A DNA stretch of 64,000 nt from Symbiodinium natans (taxonomy: Eukaryota > Sar > Dinophyceae > Suessiales > Symbiodiniaceae), in contig CAJNDS010000563.1 of NCBI GenBank assembly GCA_905221605.1, positions 1-64,000 on the forward strand, in the 5' to 3' direction. Positions 30,323 through 36,909 of the stretch are shown piece by piece. A program made the position numbers and the translations under genes. Below the pieces are notes generated by a model. That model was not told the DNA's origin, did not search any database, and saw nothing but the letters and a program-made list of their open reading frames with translations. The number at the start of each line of letters is the position of its first letter. The stretch's first letter is position 1.

Positions 30323-30934
30323 CAATGTTTCTTGACTGCTTACAAACTCTATATGTTGCTTTGTTCTTTCATGTCGTCGTTTATGACAAGCTGTATAATA
30401 CTTACCACATTCACATAAACACTTCTGTAATAATGTATCCTTATGTTCTTGAAACCAGTTTCTTTTGTATTCTTGTGCTCCTTCCTTATGAAGTTCTCGA
30501 TATTGCTTTTGATATTCTACTGTTTTTTGCTTGTTCTTACTGACATACTCTTTACTTTTTGAAAGAAGACTTTCTTTGTTTTCCTGATAATATTTTTGTT
30601 TTTGTTCCTTCAAATGATCTTTGTTATCATCTCTCCATTCTTTAATTGTTCTTCCTTCTATTCTTCGGTTTAATGATCCCATTGTTCTGATATATTCACC
30701 CTCTTTTGCTCTCAATTGTTCTTTATTCTCACACTCATATTCTTCTAAAAGTTCAATATAGAAATTTTCAACTCCAAATTCTCGCATTTTACAGTAAAGT
30801 AGCATGTGCTTATCTCTTGTGTTGTTTATGCTCCGTCTGTGGTCGGTCATTCTCTTTGATAAGGCTTGATATGTTGAACCTACATATATATCTGTGTCAA
30901 TATAATTTCTGATGGAATATATTTTACCCTTCAT
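30317..30934 (-). CDS. GIY-YIG endonuclease 3
   Basis: 205 aa, third paralog. The core has GKIYSIRNYIDTDIYVGST, SKRMTDHRRS and the Glu of LRAKEGEYI. It continues into KEWRDDNKD, repeated KENKESLLSKSKE-type helices and a C-terminal CLCECGKYYTACHKRRHERTKQH zinc-finger-like motif. Upstream, GGTTTTAATTCCGTTTAAAG occurs about 45 nt before the ATG, the same box type as the other two paralogs. It is embedded in the virion gene cluster between the capsid operon and the lipase, as an apparent insertion cassette. Confidence 0.87.
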   Translation of the reverse strand: MKGKIYSIRNYIDTDIYVGSTYQALSKRMTDHRRSINNTRDKHMLLYCKMREFGVENFYIELLEEYECENKEQLRAKEGEYIRTMGSLNRRIEGRTIKEWRDDNKDHLKEQKQKYYQENKESLLSKSKEYVSKNKQKTVEYQKQYRELHKEGAQEYKRNWFQEHKDTLLQKCLCECGKYYTACHKRRHERTKQHIEFVSSQETLY

Positions 30935-30976
30935 ACGGTTATATACGATTTAATACGATTATCTCTTTAAACGGAA

Positions 30977-31528
30977 TTAAAACCATCCTTGTTCGGGGAT
31001 CGTTTCATCAATGTTTAATAGTTCGTCTATGTCATGATTTTTTACAGGATTGAAAGAATTTGTGTTATAATTGATTGCTCCACTATCAAGACTACTAACA
31101 ATATCGCCAGTTTTTCTAAATCGCTTATGCTGTTCTGTCGGTTTATCTAAACCAAAAATAGGTGCAATCAAACTTACCACGGGAGCATCGTATGTTCTAG
31201 TTTTATAATTTTTGTCCTTGAATTCTTTGTTTAGTTCTAAAACAACACTACCTCCCATACTATGCCCTAATAGCGTATCCACTTGCGGATTTTCCATTAA
31301 TACCCGCCTAGCTTCTTTGTAGCGATCCATGTCTCTAATTCCACCAGTTTTTAATTTCGTAAAATTTTGTTGCCAATCTCTTGCTGTTGTTGTTCCTCCA
31401 ACATACATTTTATTTCCTTTAACAAAAATTTTATTATCACGATCGTAAGCATATTTAATACCCTGTGAATTTGAAATTTTGCCGTTACTTTCTAGCATCG
31501 TATTTAGTTGCGATTGTATTTTTGACAT
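30977..31528 (-). CDS. Lipase/esterase-like alpha/beta hydrolase
   Basis: 183 aa, short for a lipase. The nucleophile elbow GHSMGG (88-93) gives Ser90. KTGDIVS supplies a plausible Asp142, and KNHDIDEL His165, in the right order and spacing for a class-3-like lipase triad. YVGGTTTARDWQQNF near the start resembles the oxyanion-hole region (FRGT/TARDW type). PLVs and related viruses often carry lipases or phospholipases thought to act in entry or membrane handling. It stands divergent from the probable penton gene with 53 bp between the starts. A TCTT, one base off the TCTA core, lies upstream. Confidence 0.8.
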   Translation of the reverse strand: MSKIQSQLNTMLESNGKISNSQGIKYAYDRDNKIFVKGNKMYVGGTTTARDWQQNFTKLKTGGIRDMDRYKEARRVLMENPQVDTLLGHSMGGSVVLELNKEFKDKNYKTRTYDAPVVSLIAPIFGLDKPTEQHKRFRKTGDIVSSLDSGAINYNTNSFNPVKNHDIDELLNIDETIPEQGWF

Positions 31529-31581
31529 TATATAAAAAAGATTATAAATTATTTATATCAATTATATTATATAACAATATT

Positions 31582-32451
31582 ATGAGTATCAGACCATTGA
31601 CGTATAAAAAAGTTTATGTAAATTCAAAATACCGCACTTCAAACAGTCGTGGAATAAGCGACTTTCAAATTGAATTAAGGGAAACCTTTGAAATACCCGA
31701 TGGCACTATTATGCAAGTTCACGAGTTAGCCATTCCGAATACGTGGTATTCAATAAACACAAATAATCAATATCTATATTTTAGACATCAGATCATCGCA
31801 CCAGCTACACCGCAAGGCATAACGTATAGGCGTATTGAAATACCGGTTGGAAATTACTCACCGCCGGAATTAGCAAATGCAATTCAGACACAACTGAATT
31901 TTTTCTTTGATAGTGGCGGTCGGTCAAATTCCTATACCGTCACATACAACACGATATCAAATAAGATGACGGTATCCTCAAATTATACAGAGGTGCTTTT
32001 TATTCCCTTAACTGATGCCGACGTTCCATCTTTCGTAGGTTCGTTTTCCAACAGTGTAGATCTGAATAATTTGAACTCTATAAATGAAGTGTTAAGTTTT
32101 TACGTTACGGTAGGCGATAGTTTCACTTCATCCGCTCCATGGACTACCGGCTTCATTAAGCTTCTCCATCACCAAGACCTATACATATCGTGTCCGGAAC
32201 TGTCAAATAATAATTTTCATAGTCCTTCGTCTTTTTCAAACGCGATCGTAAAAAAAGTTCCTGTCAATGCTTCCTTCGCAGGTATTATAAATGATCCCTA
32301 CGGTGTTACAGATTACGATTATGTTAATGTCTCGCGTCGTTCAATAAGACGACTAACTTTTAGAATAACTGATGAAACGGGCAACCTTATCGACTTCAAC
32401 GGCGTCGATCTCAGTTTTAGCCTCCTCTTTCATAATAGCGATGCTACATGA
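31582..32451 (+). CDS. Probable penton / minor capsid protein
   Basis: 289 aa from the ATG at 31582. The frame stays open to 31465, but that would run back through the divergent lipase start and the AT-rich promoter region. The N-terminus (KKVYVNSKYRTSNSRGISDF, then IELRETFEIPDGTIMQVHELAIPNTWYSIN) is the pattern of PLV penton-type single-jelly-roll proteins, and RRLTFRITDETGNLIDFNGVDLSF at the end is typical too. It would occupy the capsid vertices. It begins the plus-strand run of virion candidates that continues to 34749. There is no TCTA core, unlike most virion genes. Confidence 0.75.
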   Translation: MSIRPLTYKKVYVNSKYRTSNSRGISDFQIELRETFEIPDGTIMQVHELAIPNTWYSINTNNQYLYFRHQIIAPATPQGITYRRIEIPVGNYSPPELANAIQTQLNFFFDSGGRSNSYTVTYNTISNKMTVSSNYTEVLFIPLTDADVPSFVGSFSNSVDLNNLNSINEVLSFYVTVGDSFTSSAPWTTGFIKLLHHQDLYISCPELSNNNFHSPSSFSNAIVKKVPVNASFAGIINDPYGVTDYDYVNVSRRSIRRLTFRITDETGNLIDFNGVDLSFSLLFHNSDAT

Positions 32452-32490
32452 AACGTAATAGAAAATATATAGAACAATATATATATATAT

Positions 32491-33042
32491 ATGACAGATC
32501 AAAGCTCGGAAATTGTAGCAGTCAATGATGAACCTGAAAATGAAGCAACCGAAGCGCAACCTGAAACCGAAGCACCAATGCCTGAACCGGAAAAGGAAGA
32601 AGCTAAACGAGTTAAAATTCGCGACGTTGTAAAAGAACCTGCTGAATGTAGGGACTGTAAAAAAACGATGACTATAAAAACGTTGAGATATACCCATCCT
32701 GAAAAATGCGAAAAGAAACCAAGTAATATTATTGATAAACCAGTAAAAAGACAAGCACCTAGAACCAAAGCAAAAATAAACGTTGAACCTCTCGCACCGG
32801 AACATAATGAAAATAATTCAGTGGCACCGCCACAATATCAAGAACAACAACCGCCTGTTACAAAAGCAATTCCGCCAGTGCCACCACAACAATTTTCAAA
32901 TCCTTATGCAAATTTAACGCAACAGCAATTATTGCAACTACAAATGAAATCAATGAACGCCGAAATTTTGAGAAGAAGACAGGAAAAATCTGAAAATATG
33001 TGTAAAGCCATGTTTCAATCAAGAAGTAAAAAATCTAAATAA
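32491..33042 (+). CDS. Viral acidic/Pro-Gln-rich protein with Cys-His motif
   Basis: 183 aa. Residues 1-45 are very acidic with PETEAPMPEPEKEE repeats. CRDCKKTMTIKTLRYTHPEKC (about 54-74) is a CxxC...H..C zinc-binding candidate. Then a Pro/Gln-rich part (QYQEQQPPVTKAIPPVPPQQ) and a basic helical end. No family recognised. It lies between the penton candidate and other virion candidates, so a virion or assembly role is likely. The upstream region is a long (TA)n stretch running into the ATG. Confidence 0.65.
   Translation: MTDQSSEIVAVNDEPENEATEAQPETEAPMPEPEKEEAKRVKIRDVVKEPAECRDCKKTMTIKTLRYTHPEKCEKKPSNIIDKPVKRQAPRTKAKINVEPLAPEHNENNSVAPPQYQEQQPPVTKAIPPVPPQQFSNPYANLTQQQLLQLQMKSMNAEILRRRQEKSENMCKAMFQSRSKKSK
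33034..33037 (+). promoter_or_regulatory. TCTA core before the 113-aa gene
   Basis: ATCTAAATAATAATATATAC then AAATG: TCTA 17 nt before the ATG at 33055, overlapping the end of the preceding gene. Confidence 0.5.
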
Positions 33043-33054
33043 TAATATATACAA

Positions 33055-33396
33055 ATGGTTCTATATAATGGGTTCAAATTTCAAAAAAACAAACGGCAAC
33101 ATAAGAAAAAATCATTAGATAATCCTGTCGTGAATTCACCCGAAGATCTGGTATATCGGCAACAAAATATTGATTATCTACTGAATTTGAAAAAGCAATT
33201 GGAAGCGAGAGAGGCAAAAGAAAAAAACATAGCGTTTAAGCGTAGATTGTTAGAGGGTCAGATGAAAGCAAATTATGAAAGTGAGATGTCAAGATTGAAA
33301 GGGGAAATGCATAATCCAAGAATACCCGAGACTTCTCTGGAACATCTCAGAAAAAGATATGACACATTAAGCGAGTTAAGCGAGACTATTTTCTAA
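33055..33396 (+). CDS. Small basic coiled-coil viral protein
   Basis: 113 aa. The N-terminus is basic (KFQKNKRQHKKKSL). Predicted helices follow (NIDYLLNLKKQLEAREAKEKNIAFKRRLLEGQM and LEHLRKRYDTLSELSETIF). No family recognised. It sits between two virion candidates with 12 and 18 bp gaps and has a TCTA core, so it is probably a late structural or assembly protein. Confidence 0.65.
   Translation: MVLYNGFKFQKNKRQHKKKSLDNPVVNSPEDLVYRQQNIDYLLNLKKQLEAREAKEKNIAFKRRLLEGQMKANYESEMSRLKGEMHNPRIPETSLEHLRKRYDTLSELSETIF
33392..33395 (+). promoter_or_regulatory. TCTA core before the 444-aa gene
   Basis: TTCTAAAACAATATATAAAA then AAGAATG: TCTA 19 nt before the ATG at 33415; its TAA is the stop of the preceding gene. 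Confidence 0.5.
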
Positions 33397-33414
33397 AACA
33401 ATATATAAAAAAGA

Positions 33415-34749
33415 ATGGTAGTTAAAAACGCTGGTATACAATTTCACAGAAGATCTAGATATGAAGATATTTTGGAGCTGGTTAATGACGATGAAAAAGC
33501 GTTAAAACCCTTTCCTAATAGAGATGCTGTATTTTATAAACAAAGCAACAAAGGAACTCGTTTTGATGGAAAAGATCATTTGGACAAATTAAAAGTTCAA
33601 GAAAAACAAATTGCCGAAAGAATTGTTAGGGATCATATGCTACGCGAATACGCTAGCGATAACAATTTTACACATAGAGCATTATTTACAGAGCACGACC
33701 GCCCAGAACCAGAACAACCCAGATCGCCAGAAATGTTTCGTATTGCAACGGACACCGACAATATGTCTTTTATTGAAGAATTCGGCACACCCCCCGAGCA
33801 ACAATTGTTTCAAATCGATGAAACATTAGGAAACGTAGCAACCGCACACCAAGGCAACCAACAAGCAATCAATCAAGCGCACCAACAACAGTTAGAAAGA
33901 GAGGAAGAAGGTGGTTCGGGCATTCTTCGGAGTTTAGGAAGCGGGGCATTAAGTTTAGGAAGCGGGGCATTACGAGTAGGGGGCAATGTTGCGGGCAATA
34001 TGATTTCCGGTATGGATTTTACTTCTGCCGCGTTCGCTGGACTTACACAGGAAGCCGCGCAAGCATTAGGCGAGACATTAATGAGGAGAATAAACCCGCC
34101 CCCCAGACAGCTATTAGACTTTTCAGGAGATCCTCGTGCGGGTCAATTTACAACTTATGACCCAATGCCAATTCCAAACATGGAATATTTACAACCCTCA
34201 ATAGTTTTACAACCACATCAACCTAACGTCGGTGCTACACAACAACCTTTACCGATTGCATCATCAAGCCAACCTACGTTAGCAGAATTACCACCAATAC
34301 CACGTCCAATACCACAGCGACCAACAGAGCCGAGAACAAAAGCAAGACCCAGACCATCACCGAAAACACCGCCACCACCACAGCCAAATTTTCAAGAAGG
34401 CGGTTCGTCAAGTTCAAGCGGAAACGCGCCACCACCACAACCACCGCAACCACCACAAAACGAACGCCCACGAACCCGTTTAACCAGAAAAACAAATTTG
34501 AAGGAAGGAACAACAGAAGAGCAGGATATGGCATCACCTACATTAATCATTCCAAGCAAAATAGGTATTCAAAAATTGAGAGAAGTATTCGAAGAAGCTA
34601 ACAACAGAAATACTATAAATACTAAAACTTACAGAAGCTATAAAAGTATGTATAACAATTGGATCAGGTCGGCGGGAGATAAAGAAATGAAAAAACAATA
34701 TCTGAAAGAACTCAAAGATTTGTATAGAAAAGAAATATTTAGAAAATAA
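33415..34749 (+). CDS. Large Pro-rich virion candidate with Gly/Ala amphipathic segment
   Basis: 444 aa. The N-terminus is basic and structured (FHRRSRYEDILELVNDDEKALKPF). Residues about 160-215 form a Gly/Ala-rich segment with tandem LGSGALSLGSGALRVGG and AGNMISGMDFTSAAFAGLTQ, which looks membrane-active or amphipathic. Residues about 225-365 are Pro/Gln-rich and disordered. The last about 70 residues are a helical domain (IGIQKLREVFEEANNRN...KKQYLKELKDLYRKE). The middle segment recalls the lytic or cement proteins of small dsDNA viruses, but that is only an analogy. Intact frame, TCTA core and 3' hairpin. Confidence 0.65.
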   Translation: MVVKNAGIQFHRRSRYEDILELVNDDEKALKPFPNRDAVFYKQSNKGTRFDGKDHLDKLKVQEKQIAERIVRDHMLREYASDNNFTHRALFTEHDRPEPEQPRSPEMFRIATDTDNMSFIEEFGTPPEQQLFQIDETLGNVATAHQGNQQAINQAHQQQLEREEEGGSGILRSLGSGALSLGSGALRVGGNVAGNMISGMDFTSAAFAGLTQEAAQALGETLMRRINPPPRQLLDFSGDPRAGQFTTYDPMPIPNMEYLQPSIVLQPHQPNVGATQQPLPIASSSQPTLAELPPIPRPIPQRPTEPRTKARPRPSPKTPPPPQPNFQEGGSSSSSGNAPPPQPPQPPQNERPRTRLTRKTNLKEGTTEEQDMASPTLIIPSKIGIQKLREVFEEANNRNTINTKTYRSYKSMYNNWIRSAGDKEMKKQYLKELKDLYRKEIFRK

Positions 34750-34759
34750 AAGCTTCAAA

Positions 34760-34794
34760 ATATTTCAATAAATTATTATTCTTTATTGAAATAT
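34760..34794 (+). terminator. 3' hairpin of the 444-aa gene
   Basis: ATATTTCAATAAA pairs perfectly with TTTATTGAAATAT (13 bp, 9-nt loop) 10 nt after the stop. Confidence 0.8.
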
Positions 34795-34803
34795 ATATTT
34801 TCC

Positions 34804-34849
34804 AAAAGTTTTAAAAGTTTTAAAAACTAAAATATATAGTATTATATAT
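34804..34849 (+). promoter_or_regulatory. Right-end promoter cassette, copy 1
   Basis: Core AGTTTTAAAAGTTTTAAAAA followed by CTAAAATATATAGTATTATA and TATAT, ending directly at the ATG at 34850. Essentially the same sequence recurs at 35082-35125 and 35404-35444. Confidence 0.75.
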
Positions 34850-35083
34850 ATGAAAAAATCGGTTCAAGATGAATTGTTTGAAATACTCTATAAACAAGCA
34901 AAACATGAATTAGAAAAACTAGAAATTATCAAAGAAAGTAGGATAAGCAAAATTGAGGAAATTAAACAAAAATGCGTTATAGAAAAGGAAGAACAGGAAC
35001 ATTTAGATAAGGAAATGAAATATTTAGAAAAACAAATTGAGCTTCAAAAAGAATTAATAGATTTATATGAAAATAATGATTAA
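34850..35083 (+). CDS. Small coiled-coil viral protein, right-end gene 1
   Basis: 77 aa, nearly all charged helix (ILYKQAKHELEKLEIIKESR, EEIKQKCVIEKEEQEHLDKE, YLEKQIELQKELIDLYE). A coiled coil over most of its length is likely. No family recognised. It shares the promoter cassette with the next two genes, which suggests joint expression. The TAA stop overlaps the next promoter copy. Confidence 0.65.
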   Translation: MKKSVQDELFEILYKQAKHELEKLEIIKESRISKIEEIKQKCVIEKEEQEHLDKEMKYLEKQIELQKELIDLYENND

Positions 35084-35125
35084 AAGTTTTAAAAGTTTTA
35101 AAAACTAAAATATATAGTATTATAT
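35082..35125 (+). promoter_or_regulatory. Right-end promoter cassette, copy 2
   Basis: Same core as 34804-34849, ending at the ATG at 35126; differs mainly by one fewer TA before the start. Confidence 0.75.
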
Positions 35126-35395
35126 ATGTTGAAACTCGTTAAGGAAGTCACGACAGGCAGGGACATTACAAAATGCGAATATCAAGAGATATTAGAACCT
35201 TTTGAAATAGAATTAGATAAATTAAGTGTTGATTATGGAAGGAAAAAATACTTATTATTACTAAAACAAGAAAAGATAATGACAAATATGAAAGTGCGAT
35301 TTAATACATCGCCAGCCGATGACGAATATATTAAAACTATACGAAGAGAATTGAATGATTTACAGTGTTATTTAAAAACAAAACACGCGCTATAA
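35126..35395 (+). CDS. Small helical viral protein, right-end gene 2
   Basis: 89 aa. Charged helices (YQEILEPFEIELDKLSVDYG, KKYLLLLKQEKIMTNMKVRF, EYIKTIRRELNDLQCYLKTK). It resembles the 77-aa neighbour in size, helicity and promoter, which suggests a diverged tandem duplication, but sequence similarity is weak by eye. Function unknown. Confidence 0.65.
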   Translation: MLKLVKEVTTGRDITKCEYQEILEPFEIELDKLSVDYGRKKYLLLLKQEKIMTNMKVRFNTSPADDEYIKTIRRELNDLQCYLKTKHAL

Positions 35396-35403
35396 TTTTT
35401 ACA

Positions 35404-35444
35404 AGTTTTAAAAGTTTTAAAAACTAAAATATATAGTATTATAT
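35404..35444 (+). promoter_or_regulatory. Right-end promoter cassette, copy 3
   Basis: Same core again. The ATG directly at its end (35445) opens only a 23-codon frame (35445-35516), out of frame with the zinc-finger gene that follows. Confidence 0.75.
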
Positions 35445-35497
35445 ATGTCCCTCGGGGGTATATACTTAAAGACGTGGGGGCGTATAATAGTAATAAG

Positions 35498-35890
35498 ATG
35501 GAATGCGAGAAGGTAAAATGCAATTCTTGTAAATGTTATAGACAGATTGAAGATTTTGAAAGCTTTAAAACATGTATCAAATGTCGTCAAAAGCGCCAAA
35601 ACTTTAAGAAGCAACATAGGGAAGAAGAAAATGAAAAAAAGAAACTATACAGAGAGAGACACAGGGTTGAACTTGCAGATAAAGCAAAAATATATCATCA
35701 TAAGTTAATATTTTGCGAAATATGTAATCATGAAATCAAACAAGGGAATAAGGCAAAACATGTTAAATCAGTCCAACATCAAAACAAACTAATACTTAAA
35801 GAAATCGAAGATCTGAAAAAGATAGATATTAATATAACAGAAATTCAAAATGATGATGTCAAAAACTATTTGAAGAATGAAACAATATAA
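35498..35890 (+). CDS. Viral double zinc-finger protein, right-end gene 3
   Basis: 130 aa from the ATG at 35498. The frame extends eight codons upstream without an ATG. CNSCKCYRQIEDFESFKTC then IKCRQKR (about residues 8-30) is a CxxC...CxxC zinc motif. CEICNHEIKQGNKAKHVKSVQH (about 75-96) is a C2H2-type finger like the C-terminal finger of the GIY-YIG proteins. A charged helix joins them. It may be a nucleic-acid-binding regulator or a nuclease fragment that lost its catalytic core. The start is uncertain because the promoter's own ATG opens a different frame. Confidence 0.65.
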   Translation: MECEKVKCNSCKCYRQIEDFESFKTCIKCRQKRQNFKKQHREEENEKKKLYRERHRVELADKAKIYHHKLIFCEICNHEIKQGNKAKHVKSVQHQNKLILKEIEDLKKIDINITEIQNDDVKNYLKNETI

Positions 35891-35901
35891 TTTTTTACAA
35901 A

Positions 35902-36261
35902 GATTTTTACAAAGTTTTTTACAATAATTTGTTTACAAGGATTGTTTACCAAGCTCTTTAACCAAGATAATTTATAAAATGCAATTTTTCAACAAATACT
36001 TTTTGGAAGATTTTTAAGATGAAAATTTTGAAATATTATTTTTATGAAAATTTTGGAAAATTTTATGATGAAATTTTTAATATTTTTTATCATAAAATTA
36101 TTGATTTTTTATTGAGATTTTTTGCGAGGAACGGTTGAGGGTCGGATGTCAAAAATGAGCAAAAATTTATTGAAATGTTGAAAACGTAGGGTAGACCCTA
36201 GCAAAAAAACGTGTGAGGGTTGAGCGGGGTGTAAAAAAAGTGGGGCATACCCTGTCCTAAC
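35902..36261. repeat. Right terminal inverted repeat
   Basis: Inverse copy of 15845-16163. The outer 298 bp (35964-36261) are about 99% identical to the left copy. The inner part holds about 41 extra bp made of diverged TTTACAAAG / TTTACCAAG units. Confidence 0.93.
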
Positions 36262-36268
36262 TAATTAA
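36262..36268. repeat. Right target-site duplication
   Basis: TAATTAA, matching 15838-15844, followed by ACCCTG of degenerate telomere-like repeat. Confidence 0.8.
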
Positions 36269-36513
36269 ACCCTGTAAGCCCTGAGCCCTGAGCCCTGAAT
36301 CCTAATCCTGTCAGCCTTCAGCCCTAAACCCTGAAACCTAATGGCTCAACTCAAGGGCGAAGGCCCTGAACAGCTCCCCCCAAATTCTCAAACAGGTTTA
36401 GTATTGGGCTTGGTGCCGGCAGGGTCCGGGAAAAATAATATTAAACATTCAAGACGGGGGACTGTGGGCGTGCACTTTCTCTGCCTTTTGTCGCTGTTGA
36501 AGAACCAAAAAAC

Positions 36514-36860
36514 CCAAGTAACAACAATATTTCTAGACTCTCCAATCCCACGGATAACAAAAAAACTAAAAAAGAACAATATATCAGGACTCTCTACCAA
36601 AACCGTACGGAAAATCCGTACGGAAAATCAAAAAAACCAAAAAGAAACCCAAAAAAAAAACAAAAAAACAAAAGAACCAAAAAAACAATATTTCAGGACT
36701 CTTCCAGCAGATGGCCTAATTTCGAAGAGTCCCTGAAAATTGTTTTTTTTTTTTGTTTTTTTTGGTGTTTTTGTTTTTTCTGGTTTTTTTGTTTTTTTTT
36801 GTTTTTTTTGGTTTTCCGTATAGATTTGGTGGAGAGTCATGAAATATTGTCGTTTCTTGG
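36514..36860. repeat. AT-rich foldback close to the virus
   Basis: Arms at 36514-36543 and 36831-36860 are inverted copies (core ACAATATTTC...GACTCTCC). Further inverted pairs of the same motif occur inside (36683-36706 against 36723-36745). Poly-A-rich DNA on the left mirrors poly-T-rich DNA on the right. No coding capacity is recognised. Confidence 0.7.
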
Positions 36861-36909
36861 TTTTCCGTGAGAATATTGTGGAGAATCTTGAAATATATTT
36901 GTTTGGCTT

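Larger units (their letters stand above)
15845..36261. mobile_element. Endogenous Polinton-like virus, complete
   Basis: A 20.4-kb AT-rich block in GC-rich host DNA is bounded by near-identical terminal inverted repeats and a target duplication. It encodes the hallmark set of the Polinton/PLV/virophage lineage: rve integrase, a polymerase-like/helicase replication protein, FtsK/HerA-type packaging ATPase, double-jelly-roll-type major capsid protein, probable penton protein, fibre, lipase and GIY-YIG nucleases. ORFs are intronless and closely spaced. No adenovirus-type maturation protease was recognised. The fused replication protein distinguishes it from classic Mavericks, which use a separate protein-primed PolB. 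Assignment to PLVs rests on protein patterns read by eye. Confidence 0.93.

Noticed and set aside
31465-31581. Longer N-terminus for the penton candidate
   Set aside because: Would read back through the promoter and start of the divergent lipase; the ATG at 31582 gives the family-like N-terminus.
32461-32490. TAGA strings before the 32491 gene as late motif
   Set aside because: They are the inverse orientation of TCTA relative to the gene, so they were not counted as the same signal.
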